A stretch of DNA of 63,683 bases from an uncultured Collinsella sp. (lineage in GTDB: Bacteria; Actinomycetota; Coriobacteriia; Coriobacteriales; Coriobacteriaceae), in assembly GCA_900541205.1 (NCBI GenBank), contig UQIV01000014.1, forward strand, positions 1 to 63,683, read 5' to 3'. The notes beneath the pieces are model-generated. The model saw only the letters and a list, made by a program, of their open reading frames with translations, ran no database searches and was not told the origin of the DNA. The position numbers were made by a program, and so were the translations under genes. This document shows, piece by piece, positions 26,859 to 34,929 of this stretch. Numbering within the stretch: position 1 is the first letter of the stretch; each line of letters opens with the position of its first letter.

Positions 26859-28043
26859 GTGGGCAAGGCGAAGGCTAAAGTGAAGAAAAAGACGACGGGG
26901 GCGCGGGCTAAGCGCGATCGTCGTCGGAAGCTCGCGACCGAAGCCCCCGCGTCTGCCGAGGAGCTGCTGGCAAACGTGCCGGGGCTTGACGCGCTGCAGG
27001 ACGTTCCGGCGTTTGATGACCTGCCGGTCGATGAAGCCCAGCAGACTGCCTTTGATGATTTCTGCGCACATGCCGAGGAGCCCGAGCAGATGCAGCTTGG
27101 CGCCGTGGTGCGCTTGGATCGCGGGTTTCCGCTGGTGGCGACTGCCAACGATACCTTCCGCGCCGAGCATGCCGTGGGGTTTGCCAAGTCGCGCGGCGAG
27201 GACGAGGTCCTGCTGCCTGCCGTGGGCGACCGTGTGGCGGTGCGCCGCGCTCCCGGGCACGATATGGGCGTGATTGAGTGCGTGCTGCCGCGCCGTACGA
27301 GCTTTGAGCGTTGGCGCGGCCGTGCCCGCGGAGAGCGCCAGGTGCTCTGCTCCAACGTGGATAGCGTGCTAATCGTGCAGGCGCTCGGTGCCGGCGAGGT
27401 ACTGCTCGACCGCGTGGCGCGCTCGCTGGTGTTGGCGCTTGACTGCGATGCCGAGCCAGTGGTGGTGCTTACCAAAGCTGACCGCTGCGATGCCGAGGAG
27501 CTCGAGCGCGATCTGGACCGCGTGCGCCGCCTGGTGGGTCCGGACGTGCGCGTGATCGTGACGTCCTCTGCCGAGGGCCGCGGCCTGGACGAGGTCCGTG
27601 CCTGCGTGCCTGCCGGGAGCTGCGCCATGATTCTGGGCGAGTCGGGTGCCGGCAAGTCGACGCTGCTCAATGCACTGCTGGGCCACGATACGTTGGCGAC
27701 CGGCGGTGTGCGCGAACGCGACGACCAGGGCCGTCACACTACCGTCGCGCGCGTGATGGTGGCGCTGCCGGGCGACGCCGGCGTGATCGCCGATGCCCCG
27801 GGCCTGCGCAGTCTGCCGCTCGTAGGGCATGAGCGGGGTTTGGCACGCGCGTTTCCCGAGATCGTCGAGGCGTCGCGTGCGTGCCGATTTGGCGACTGCA
27901 CGCATACTCACGAACCGGGCTGCGCCGTTCGCGAGGCCGAGGACGCCGGGCAGATCGACAGCCTACGGCTGGAAACGTTCCAAAACCTGGCGTCATCCAT
28001 GCGCGTGAGCGCTCAAATGCTCGATCCCGATGTTCATCTGTAA
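26859..28043 (+). CDS. rsgA: Ribosome small subunit-dependent GTPase RsgA
   Basis: A late 30S-assembly GTPase. The 394-aa protein shows the circularly permuted order of the family: G4 motif VLTKADRCD (~residue 206), then G1 GESGAGKSTLLNALLG (~260), switch RHTTVARVM, G3 DAPGLRSL, and a C-terminal zinc knuckle CRFGDCTHTHEPGC. Compared with usual RsgA (~290-350 aa) it carries a longer basic N-terminus (KAKAKVKKKTTGARAKRDRR) and an acidic insertion before the OB fold. The GTG at 26859 has GGGAGG 5 bases upstream. Confidence 0.93.
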   Translation: MGKAKAKVKKKTTGARAKRDRRRKLATEAPASAEELLANVPGLDALQDVPAFDDLPVDEAQQTAFDDFCAHAEEPEQMQLGAVVRLDRGFPLVATANDTFRAEHAVGFAKSRGEDEVLLPAVGDRVAVRRAPGHDMGVIECVLPRRTSFERWRGRARGERQVLCSNVDSVLIVQALGAGEVLLDRVARSLVLALDCDAEPVVVLTKADRCDAEELERDLDRVRRLVGPDVRVIVTSSAEGRGLDEVRACVPAGSCAMILGESGAGKSTLLNALLGHDTLATGGVRERDDQGRHTTVARVMVALPGDAGVIADAPGLRSLPLVGHERGLARAFPEIVEASRACRFGDCTHTHEPGCAVREAEDAGQIDSLRLETFQNLASSMRVSAQMLDPDVHL

Positions 28044-28060
28044 TTGATTTTTCCTATGAC

Positions 28061-28096
28061 AGCCGTCTCCCAACTGTTCGGGAGACGGCTTTTTTG
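28061..28096 (+). terminator. Intrinsic terminator of rsgA
   Basis: AGCCGTCTCCC-aactgttc-GGGAGACGGCT followed by TTTTTTG. An 11-bp perfect stem. Confidence 0.93.
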
Positions 28097-28125
28097 CTGC
28101 GGAAAAGCCTCGAAACATGCAGTTT

Positions 28126-28185
28126 GCTGACGTGCTGACCAAAACCTTGCCACGAGCTTGACGGGCTGGTCAGCTTTTGGTCAGC
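28126..28185. promoter_or_regulatory. Four-box GCTGACC/GGTCAGC dyad upstream of the tad operon
   Basis: GCTGAC at 28126-28131 and GCTGACC at 28134-28140 face GGTCAGC at 28168-28174 and 28179-28185, forming an outer dyad with tandem half-sites. A TTGACA (-35-like) lies at 28193-28198, though the -10 is poor. The layout suggests a regulator site controlling the pilus operon that starts at 28296. This is an inference from symmetry. Confidence 0.55.
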
Positions 28186-28295
28186 GATTGGTTTGACATC
28201 GAAAACCAAGATCGCGATTGCGCCGCTTTGCACTCTGACCGCCCAGACAATGGTGGTACGGGCATTCGCCCGGCACTGCCATGAGAGGAGCGGCC

Positions 28296-28955
28296 GTGAA
28301 CAAGAGCAAGCGCATCGCCATCAGTCTGGTCGCGGGCGTGCTCGCTGCTCTGCTCTGCATGGTTTACGGCTCGTCGATCCGCTCGCAAGCCGAACGGGTC
28401 CAGGCTGAGACCTTGGCCAAGTACGGTGGCGATCGCGTCGAGGTATGCGTCGCGGCGCGCGATATCGATGTGGGCGAGACCCTCGATGAGACCAATGTCA
28501 TAACCCAGGAATGGCTGACGAGTCTGCTGCCGCGTGACGCGGCGACCGAGCTGCGCCAGGTGCGCGGCGACGTGACGACTTCGCGTATTCCCAAAAACGC
28601 CGTGATCTGCAATGTCTACACCAAGGCCGAGGGCCACAAGCTCGAGGTGCCTAAGGGCAAGGTCGCCGTTTCGGTGGCGGTCGATGCCGAGCACTCGGTC
28701 GGCGGTGCCACAGGCGTGGGCAGCTACGTGGATGTGTATGTGCAAAAAGACGGCGTAACCGATCGACTGTGCGGCGCGCACGTGATCGATACCAGTGAGG
28801 ATTCCGGTGCCACGCGCGAGGGCAAGATCGAATGGGTGACGCTGGCGGCTGACCCCGAAGACGTCAAGGAACTGCTGGGGGCATCGGGCAAGGGAACGGT
28901 CAGCTTGACGATTCCCGCCACGGCGCGCGGCAAAAAGAGCGGAGGCGACGAGTGA
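28296..28955 (+). CDS. cpaB: Flp pilus assembly protein CpaB (SAF domain)
   Basis: A 219-aa membrane-anchored protein: one N-terminal helix (IAISLVAGVLAALLCMVYGS), then a SAF/RcpC domain (VEVCVAARDIDVGETLDETN and VGGATGVGSYVDVYV). CpaB/RcpC helps assemble the Tad secretion complex at the envelope. I chose GTG at 28296 because GAGAGGAG is 5 bases upstream; the ATG at 28281 would overlap that site. It opens the tad operon and overlaps the tadZ start by one base. Confidence 0.82.
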   Translation: MNKSKRIAISLVAGVLAALLCMVYGSSIRSQAERVQAETLAKYGGDRVEVCVAARDIDVGETLDETNVITQEWLTSLLPRDAATELRQVRGDVTTSRIPKNAVICNVYTKAEGHKLEVPKGKVAVSVAVDAEHSVGGATGVGSYVDVYVQKDGVTDRLCGAHVIDTSEDSGATREGKIEWVTLAADPEDVKELLGASGKGTVSLTIPATARGKKSGGDE

Positions 28956-30604
28956 TGAAGGCGATCTGGCTTGCGTGCTGCGCGTGCGGCGATTACGGGC
29001 TGCTGCAGCGGGAAGTCGAGGGCCGTGATGCGGGTGCACAGGTGCTTCGCGTGGGTGACCTGGACGGGCTGATTTCCATGGCGCGGGCGTTTCCGTCGCG
29101 CCGCGGGGCTGCCATCATCGCGGCGTCTCTGTTTGATACCGAAGATGTGCGCAAGACTGTTGCGCGCCTGACGGCCGAAGGCCGCGTGAGCCGCGTGGTC
29201 GTGTTGATAGAAGCACTCGATCCGTCGGATATCGAGGGGTTGTTTCGCGCAGGGGCGACCGAGGTCATCGCTGCGCACAGTATATGCGGCAACGGGCGCG
29301 CGGGCGAGGGAGCGGTTGATTCCGATCGGCACATGACGATTGAGCCCGATGCTTTTGTTGATAGGGAACCCGGGGCGCCTCGCGCTACAAGAGGCCCGCG
29401 TGTTGATGATTATGGAAAAGCGGAAGCCGAGCATGGTCGGCGCCCCCGGAACCCCCTTGTATACGATGACGCTGGAGGGCCGGCGCAGCATGCTGGCGAC
29501 TCCCCGGCTGTAGATATGGGATACGTGCACGGCGTGAATCTGGCGGATGAACTCGACGAAGTTAAGGGCTTTGCCGGGTGCGGCGAGTTGTCGCTGATGC
29601 AGCATGAGCAGATTGCGCAGAACGAACCTGCCTCGCAGACCGAACAAGCTGCCATGCCGGCTTGGACGCAGCGTGTGGTTGCGGCGGGGGAGACGGGGAC
29701 GCTGCCACCGACGCCCGCTCCGCCTCCTCCGATGCCGCCGGCAGACGCTGCCGCTCCGCAGCATCGAGCTCCGGTCATCTGTGCCATTTCGGGTTCGGGC
29801 GGTTGCGGCAAGTCGACGATCGTTGCCACCATGGCACACACATCGTCGCTGTTGGGCTTGCGTGCCGCCGTGCTCGACCTGGACCTGATGTTTGGAAACC
29901 TTTACGACTTGTTAGGCGTCGATGCTCCGCGCGATATGGCGGCACTTATCGAGCCGTCGGCGGCGGGCGCGCTTGCCGAGCCGGATATCGTGGCCACATC
30001 GATGCGCGTGGCGCCGGGCGTTACGCTCTGGGGCCCCGTCGCGGCGCCCGAGCAAGCCGAGCTCATGGCACGTCCGGTGGAGCTACTGCTTGATGTTCTG
30101 CGTCGCGAATCCGACGTGGTCTTTATCGATACCTCGGTCTTTTGGGGCGACGCCGTGGCGGCTGCGGTAGCGGCGAGCGACCGTTGCCTGGTCGTTGGCG
30201 ATGCGGCGGTATCGTCCGCGACATCGGCATCGCGCGTCATTGAACTGGCAAGTCGAGTAGGTGTGCCGCGCACGCGCATGAGCGCCGTGTTCAACCGGTT
30301 CGGTGCGCGCGGGGCAGACGAAGACGTCGCCATGCGCTTTGAGATTGCCTGTGCGTTGAGCTCCAAGATTCGTATCGCCGATGGCGGGCAGGATCTCGCC
30401 GCGCTCATGGCGTTTGGGCGCGCTGACGAGGCAGTGGGGCAGACCAGCGCTTTTGCGACCAGCGTGCGCGAGGCCACGCGCGAGATGCTCGTGGAACTGG
30501 GGTGCGCCGTCGGCCCTTGGAGCGATATGGTCGCCGACCGTGCAGCGCGCACCGAACGCCCGCGTATCCGCCTTCCCTGGTCGCGCGAGGGTGATCAGCG
30601 ATGA
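28955..30604 (+). CDS. Flp pilus localisation ATPase TadZ/CpaE
   Basis: A 549-aa MinD/ParA-like ATPase that positions the Tad apparatus. The N-terminal ~120 residues form an atypical receiver-like domain (ARD); a long low-complexity linker ends in TLPPTPAPPPPMPP (~residues 250-262); the ATPase begins VICAISGSGGCGKSTIVATM, a deviant Walker A with the signature Lys, followed by LDLDLMFGNLYDLLGV. ATG 28955 overlaps the CpaB stop and has GGAGG upstream. The ~130-residue linker is longer than usual for TadZ. Confidence 0.85.
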   Translation: MKAIWLACCACGDYGLLQREVEGRDAGAQVLRVGDLDGLISMARAFPSRRGAAIIAASLFDTEDVRKTVARLTAEGRVSRVVVLIEALDPSDIEGLFRAGATEVIAAHSICGNGRAGEGAVDSDRHMTIEPDAFVDREPGAPRATRGPRVDDYGKAEAEHGRRPRNPLVYDDAGGPAQHAGDSPAVDMGYVHGVNLADELDEVKGFAGCGELSLMQHEQIAQNEPASQTEQAAMPAWTQRVVAAGETGTLPPTPAPPPPMPPADAAAPQHRAPVICAISGSGGCGKSTIVATMAHTSSLLGLRAAVLDLDLMFGNLYDLLGVDAPRDMAALIEPSAAGALAEPDIVATSMRVAPGVTLWGPVAAPEQAELMARPVELLLDVLRRESDVVFIDTSVFWGDAVAAAVAASDRCLVVGDAAVSSATSASRVIELASRVGVPRTRMSAVFNRFGARGADEDVAMRFEIACALSSKIRIADGGQDLAALMAFGRADEAVGQTSAFATSVREATREMLVELGCAVGPWSDMVADRAARTERPRIRLPWSREGDQR

Positions 30605-31929
30605 GCCTGCAAACGAGGATTAAGGCTGCCGGCGCTGCAGCGGCGGCAGCGCCTGTAGATGCGGGGCGTCGCCGCGCGGTGAAACGACGCACCAAGCGCG
30701 CCGTGATGGACCGCATGGGTTACGACGAAGTGGCGCGTATCAGTGCCTATATCGACCCGGCACTTGCCCGCTCGGAATTGCGTCCCGCGGTGGAGGCGGC
30801 GCTCAATGTTGAGGAGCCGACCGATCTCGCGACGCCCGAGCGCGAGACCATCATCGACGAGATTTTGGATGACGTGGTGGGCCTGGGGCCGTTGCAGCCG
30901 CTCATCGAGGACGACACCGTTACCGAGATCATGATCAACGGCTGCCGCTCGGCTTTCTTTGAACGCGGCGGCGTCTTGCACCCCATCGAGCATGCGTTTG
31001 AGGATGATGAGCAGATCCGTGTGCTTATCGACCGCATCATCTCGCCGCTTGGCCGCCGTATCGACGAGCGCAGCCCCATCGTCAACGCCCGCCTCAAAAC
31101 GGGCTATCGCGTCAACGCGGTGATTCCGCCTGTGGCGATTGACGGACCGATTCTCACCATCCGAAAGTTCTCGGACCGCATCTGCTCGCTGGACGAGCTT
31201 GTGGGGCTGGGGTCGCTGCCGCTTTGGTATGCGCAGCTGTTGTCGTGCGCGGTGTCGCTGCGACAGGACCTGGCGGTTGCGGGAGGCACGGGATCTGGCA
31301 AGACCACCCTGCTCAACGCGTTATCATGCGAGATTTCCACTGGCGAGCGCATCGTGACGATCGAGGACTCTGCCGAGCTCAAGTTTGCGCATCATCCGCA
31401 CGTGGTGCGCCTGGAGGCGCGCGAGGCTTCAATTGAGGGCGAGGGCGCGGTGACGATCCGCGACCTGGTGACCAATGCCCTGCGCATGCGCCCCGACCGC
31501 ATCGTGGTGGGCGAGGTGCGCGGTGCCGAGTGCTGCGACATGTTGCAGGCCATGAACACGGGCCACGACGGGTCGCTCACCACACTTCATGCGGGTTCAG
31601 AACAGGAGACCGTGGTGCGTCTGACGTTGCTTGCACGTTATGGCATCGATCTGCCGAGCGAGCTCATCGAGGAACAGATTGCCATGGCGCTCGACGGCAT
31701 CGTGATGTCCGAGCGCCACGCCGATGGCAGGCGCTTCGTCTCCTCGTATTCGGGGGTGCGTCGCGCCGCGTCGGGCGGCGTAGAGCTCGAGCGCTATGTG
31801 ACTTTCGATGCCGCCGAACGCACCTGGACGCTTGACCGCGAGCCGCCGTTTATCGCAGAAGGCCTGCGGTCGGGGACGCTCACACAAGAGGAGGTGGACG
31901 AATGGAGGTCGCTGTGCCCCTCGTCGTAG
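30601..31929 (+). CDS. cpaF: Tad pilus secretion ATPase CpaF/TadA
   Basis: The traffic ATPase powering Flp pilus assembly. The 442-aa protein has Walker A GGTGSGKTTLLNAL (~residue 229), an Asp box ERIVTIEDSAELKF, Walker B region RPDRIVVGEVRGAE, and a His box MNTGHDGSLTTLHAGS, all characteristic of the CpaF clade of type II/IV secretion ATPases. ATG 30601 overlaps the tadZ stop (ATGA). Confidence 0.94.
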   Translation: MSLQTRIKAAGAAAAAAPVDAGRRRAVKRRTKRAVMDRMGYDEVARISAYIDPALARSELRPAVEAALNVEEPTDLATPERETIIDEILDDVVGLGPLQPLIEDDTVTEIMINGCRSAFFERGGVLHPIEHAFEDDEQIRVLIDRIISPLGRRIDERSPIVNARLKTGYRVNAVIPPVAIDGPILTIRKFSDRICSLDELVGLGSLPLWYAQLLSCAVSLRQDLAVAGGTGSGKTTLLNALSCEISTGERIVTIEDSAELKFAHHPHVVRLEAREASIEGEGAVTIRDLVTNALRMRPDRIVVGEVRGAECCDMLQAMNTGHDGSLTTLHAGSEQETVVRLTLLARYGIDLPSELIEEQIAMALDGIVMSERHADGRRFVSSYSGVRRAASGGVELERYVTFDAAERTWTLDREPPFIAEGLRSGTLTQEEVDEWRSLCPSS

Positions 31930-32828
31930 GGGGTTTGGCAGGGTTTTCTGTTGCGACGGCGTGCGGGGCGGAACCTCGTGTGCCGCAGGTACCGCCGGCG
32001 GAGCTGGCGCGTCAGGCGCTCGAGACGGTGGCAGAGAAGCTGCCGCGTGAGCTGGTGGAAAACGATCTGCTGAAAAAGATCGCCCGTTCGTGGGCATCGC
32101 TGGCTCCGGCGCGTCGCCTTGGCCTCGCGATCGAGGATGCTTCGGGGCGTTTGGCGTTTCTGCTGCTATCGAGCGGTGTCTGCTGCGTTTTGCTAACGAT
32201 GGTGTCGTTATCGCCCCTCGGATTTGCCTTGGGACTTGTTGCTCCGTTTGCCGTTGGCGCCGCTCGGGATGGCTTTGAGAGCCGGCGCGAGCAACACGAT
32301 GCAGAAGAGGCCATGCCCGAGGCGTTTACCGCACTTTCCATGTCGCTTGCCTCGGGACATTCACTGGCCCAGGGCATGCGCTTTGTGGGCGCTCATGCGC
32401 AAGAACCGGTGCATACCGAGTTTTTGCGGGTGGCGGCGGCAATCGATTGCGGCATCTCGGCGACCGACGCGCTCGATGACTTGCTCGTGCGCATCGACGC
32501 CCCTGGCCTTTCGCTTGTGACCTTGGCGCTTAAGGTGTCTCAGCGCACCGGTGCTCCGCTTGCCGACTTACTGTCCGAGGCGTCGAGCATGGTGGGGGAG
32601 CGCATTGAGCTCAAGCGCCGCCTGGATGTCAAGACGTCGCAGGCTCGCATGTCGGCGCATATGGTCGCGGCGATGCCGGCGGGCATGTGCGCGGTGTTGG
32701 CGCTGCTTTCGGCAGATTTTCGTCGCGGTCTTGCGACGCCTGCCGGTGCGGGCGCTGTGGTGCTGGGTCTCGCCCTCAACGCCGTTGCCCTGGTGGTTAT
32801 CCGGCGCATTATGAGGGTGGAGCTATGA
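31902..32828 (+). CDS. tadB: Tad inner-membrane platform protein TadB
   Basis: A 308-aa protein with a type II secretion F domain (EEAMPEAFTALSMSLASGHS and later VTLALKVSQRTGAPLADLL) and several hydrophobic helices at ~90-125 and in the last 60 residues. It overlaps cpaF by 28 bp, with GAGGAGG just before its ATG inside the cpaF end. With TadC it forms the membrane platform engaged by CpaF. Confidence 0.85.
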   Translation: MEVAVPLVVGGLAGFSVATACGAEPRVPQVPPAELARQALETVAEKLPRELVENDLLKKIARSWASLAPARRLGLAIEDASGRLAFLLLSSGVCCVLLTMVSLSPLGFALGLVAPFAVGAARDGFESRREQHDAEEAMPEAFTALSMSLASGHSLAQGMRFVGAHAQEPVHTEFLRVAAAIDCGISATDALDDLLVRIDAPGLSLVTLALKVSQRTGAPLADLLSEASSMVGERIELKRRLDVKTSQARMSAHMVAAMPAGMCAVLALLSADFRRGLATPAGAGAVVLGLALNAVALVVIRRIMRVEL

Positions 32829-33466
32829 GCGCCCCAGTTGCAGTTGCGGCTTGCCTGTGCGCCCTGAGTGTATTTATCGCGACGGGTTTGGATCGGGCGG
32901 ATGCACGCAAGATCGCAGGGGCCTGCAAGCGCGAGGCGGTGCTGGTCGCTGCCGCGGGTCGCTCAGTGGTCGATGCCCTGACCGCGCGAGTGAAGGGCGC
33001 GGTTGGAGCGGGCGGCCCGGCGCGAGTTTCGCTCGGCGAAGTGTCCGAGATGATCGATGTTGTGCGCTTGGGTCTTTCGGCCGGTCTTTCGTTTGATGCG
33101 GCGCTTGAGATTTTCTGCGCCAACCGCCGGTCAGTGCTGGCTCTTCGCCTTGAGCGGGCCTGCATGGCGTGGCAGGTGGGCGTGGGCACGCGTGAGGACG
33201 AGTTGTTGGCCGCCGCGCGCGATCTGGACGTACGAGCGCTCGAGACCTTTGCCATCACGGTGGGGCAGGCGCTCGCCCTGGGTGCCCCACTTGCCGAGAC
33301 GCTGGCCGCTCAAAGTCGCGAGATCCGTGCGGCTCATCGCGCCGCGGTCGAGCGTGAGATCGAGCGTGCGCCCGTCAAGCTGCTGATCCCCACCGGCACG
33401 CTCATCTTGCCGGCGTTGCTTCTGTCCATATTGGGCCCGCTGCTGGGAGCAGGCGGGATGATGTAG
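32825..33466 (+). CDS. tadC: Tad inner-membrane platform protein TadC
   Basis: A 213-aa partner of TadB with a second T2SS F-like domain (VRLGLSAGLSFDAALEIFCA, then TFAITVGQALALGAPLAETL) and terminal hydrophobic segments. It starts at ATG 32825, overlapping the tadB stop as ATGA. It is shorter than typical TadC (~280-300 aa), lacking most of the N-terminal region, but the F domain is complete. Confidence 0.8.
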   Translation: MSAPVAVAACLCALSVFIATGLDRADARKIAGACKREAVLVAAAGRSVVDALTARVKGAVGAGGPARVSLGEVSEMIDVVRLGLSAGLSFDAALEIFCANRRSVLALRLERACMAWQVGVGTREDELLAAARDLDVRALETFAITVGQALALGAPLAETLAAQSREIRAAHRAAVEREIERAPVKLLIPTGTLILPALLLSILGPLLGAGGMM

Positions 33467-33476
33467 GGAGGAATAC

Positions 33477-33710
33477 ATGAACACGATGGTCGAAGTTGCT
33501 GACAAGGCTTGGAACTGGGCTTTTTGCCGGGCGATCCGCGCTCGCCAGCATGCCAAGGAGCTGTTGCGGGAGGAGAGCGCGCAGGGTACCACCGAGTACG
33601 CCATTTTGGTGGGCGTGCTTGTGGTGATCGCGATTATTGCCATCGTTGCATTTAAAGGCAAGGTCCAAGATCTATGGAACGCTATCAGCGAGGGCATCAA
33701 CAGTCTGTAG
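33477..33710 (+). CDS. flp: Flp-type pilin (major pilin candidate)
   Basis: A 77-aa prepilin. The class III-type processing region is EESAQGTTEYAILVGVLVVI: cleavage after Ala before Q-G-T-T-E-Y would put Glu at +5 and Tyr at +6, the Flp signature, followed by one hydrophobic helix and a short C-terminus (KVQDLWNAISEGINSL). The leader of ~35 residues is long for Flp. GGGAGGAATAC precedes the ATG. Being the most Flp-like small gene in the operon, it is the likely pilus subunit. Confidence 0.85.
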   Translation: MNTMVEVADKAWNWAFCRAIRARQHAKELLREESAQGTTEYAILVGVLVVIAIIAIVAFKGKVQDLWNAISEGINSL

Positions 33711-34237
33711 AGGGCGAGCGCCCCATCGGGGTGCTGCTGGTGTTTGCTTGCCTGACCGTGGCGATAGCGGCGGTGCTTTGGGGGCTTAACGCCGCGCGGC
33801 AGCAGCGTCCTGGGGCCGCCTTCGATTCGGGCTCAGATTCGGCGGTGGCGACTCAAAAAGATGAGATGCGAGATGCGGACGATTCGGATGTCGCTGTCAC
33901 GGCGCAAACCTTTCTGCGGACGCTCGACAAGCGGTCTGGCACTGCGACGGATTCGCCTGAGGACAACGCGATTGCGGTCCGGCTTGCATGGTCCGAGGAC
34001 CGACCGATGACCGAGGCAGCGGCGGATATGTTACGCGCCTACCGCGAGGTGCCAACGGCCCAGCTCGCCCTGAGCGGCTATCTCGATATTAAGGGCAACG
34101 TATGGGGCGCCATCGTGCGTGACGGACGCGGCTGGGTCGATATGGTGACGGTTGCCGCGGATACCGGCGATGCTTCGTGTCGTCTGCGCGCCGTGCGCCT
34201 GGTCCCGCAAACAATAAGCTCAAAGGAGGGATCGTGA
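33674..34237 (+). CDS. Hypothetical single-pass membrane protein of the tad operon
   Basis: A 187-aa protein not recognised as a known Tad component. It has one N-terminal helix (GVLLVFACLTVAIAAVLWGL, ~19-38), then an acidic, soluble extracytoplasmic part. It overlaps the flp gene end by 37 bp and ends 1 bp before the second pilin-like gene, so it belongs to the operon. By position it could be a pilus chaperone or minor subunit; no motif shows this. The ATG sits behind AAGGTCC. Confidence 0.6.
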   Translation: MERYQRGHQQSVEGERPIGVLLVFACLTVAIAAVLWGLNAARQQRPGAAFDSGSDSAVATQKDEMRDADDSDVAVTAQTFLRTLDKRSGTATDSPEDNAIAVRLAWSEDRPMTEAAADMLRAYREVPTAQLALSGYLDIKGNVWGAIVRDGRGWVDMVTVAADTGDASCRLRAVRLVPQTISSKEGS

Positions 34238-34238
34238 A

Positions 34239-34457
34239 ATGCATGGCGTTCTGCGTGAAGAGGTTGCCCAAGCGACTGTGGAATACGCCATCGTCACGGT
34301 GGCGCTGTTATCGATCGTGCTGGCGATCGCGGGGCTTTGGCGTGCTGGCACCGATGGGCGCTTGGCGGCGCTGGTTGAGCGGGCGGCATCCCATGGCGTT
34401 GCCTCGACGTCGGTTATCGACGCCGCTGCGGGCGCTAAGGACATTGCGTTGTATTGA
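34239..34457 (+). CDS. Second Flp/pilin-like small protein (DUF4244-like)
   Basis: A 72-aa protein with a short leader and the processing-like segment REEVAQATVEYAIVTVALLS (Q-A-T-V-E-Y again puts Glu at +5), then a single hydrophobic helix and a ~35-residue Ala-rich tail. It resembles actinobacterial TadE/Flp-like minor pseudopilins. AGGAGGG lies 8 bases before the ATG, one of the better sites in the operon. Confidence 0.72.
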   Translation: MHGVLREEVAQATVEYAIVTVALLSIVLAIAGLWRAGTDGRLAALVERAASHGVASTSVIDAAAGAKDIALY

Positions 34458-34929
34458 TATCGCGCGCGAGGACCGGGCGCAGTCTACGGTCGAGGCCGCT
34501 TTTTTGCTGCCGACGTTTCTGACGCTCATCCTTCTCGCACTGCAACCGGTGTGCCTGCTCTATACGCGCGCGGTCATGGAGTCTGCCGCCGCCGAGACCG
34601 CGCGGCTCATGACCACGACGACGGCGGAGGACGACGATCTTAAGGAGTTCACCCGCCGCCGGCTTGCCGCGGTGCCCAACGTTTCGATCTTTCATGCCGG
34701 CGGGCCGTTGTCGTGGAATATCGAGCTTGGTCGGGCCGGTGCGGGTGGCGTCTCGTCCGTGTCCGTTTCCGGCGAGGTCAGGCCGTTGCCTGTGATCGGT
34801 GCGTTTGCGCAGGCTATGGGTGGTACCGCCGAGGGCGGCTACGTTGAGCTCAAGGTCGATGTCTCGTATCAATCACGTCCCGAATGGCTGGAGGGAGATT
34901 ATGATTCGTGGATTGCTACATGGGATTAA
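34444..34929 (+). CDS. TadE-like minor pilin / pseudopilin (first)
   Basis: A 161-aa protein with an N-terminal ARDRAQSTVEAAFLL-type motif (actual: EDRAQSTVEAAFLLPTFLTL) characteristic of TadE family pseudopilins, followed by an extracytoplasmic domain (VSSVSVSGEVRPLPVIGAFA). The start is uncertain: I propose TTG at 34444, behind AAGG and overlapping the preceding gene by 14 bp, since no ATG or GTG fits between the motif and that gene. Confidence 0.7.
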   Translation: MRCIDIAREDRAQSTVEAAFLLPTFLTLILLALQPVCLLYTRAVMESAAAETARLMTTTTAEDDDLKEFTRRRLAAVPNVSIFHAGGPLSWNIELGRAGAGGVSSVSVSGEVRPLPVIGAFAQAMGGTAEGGYVELKVDVSYQSRPEWLEGDYDSWIATWD

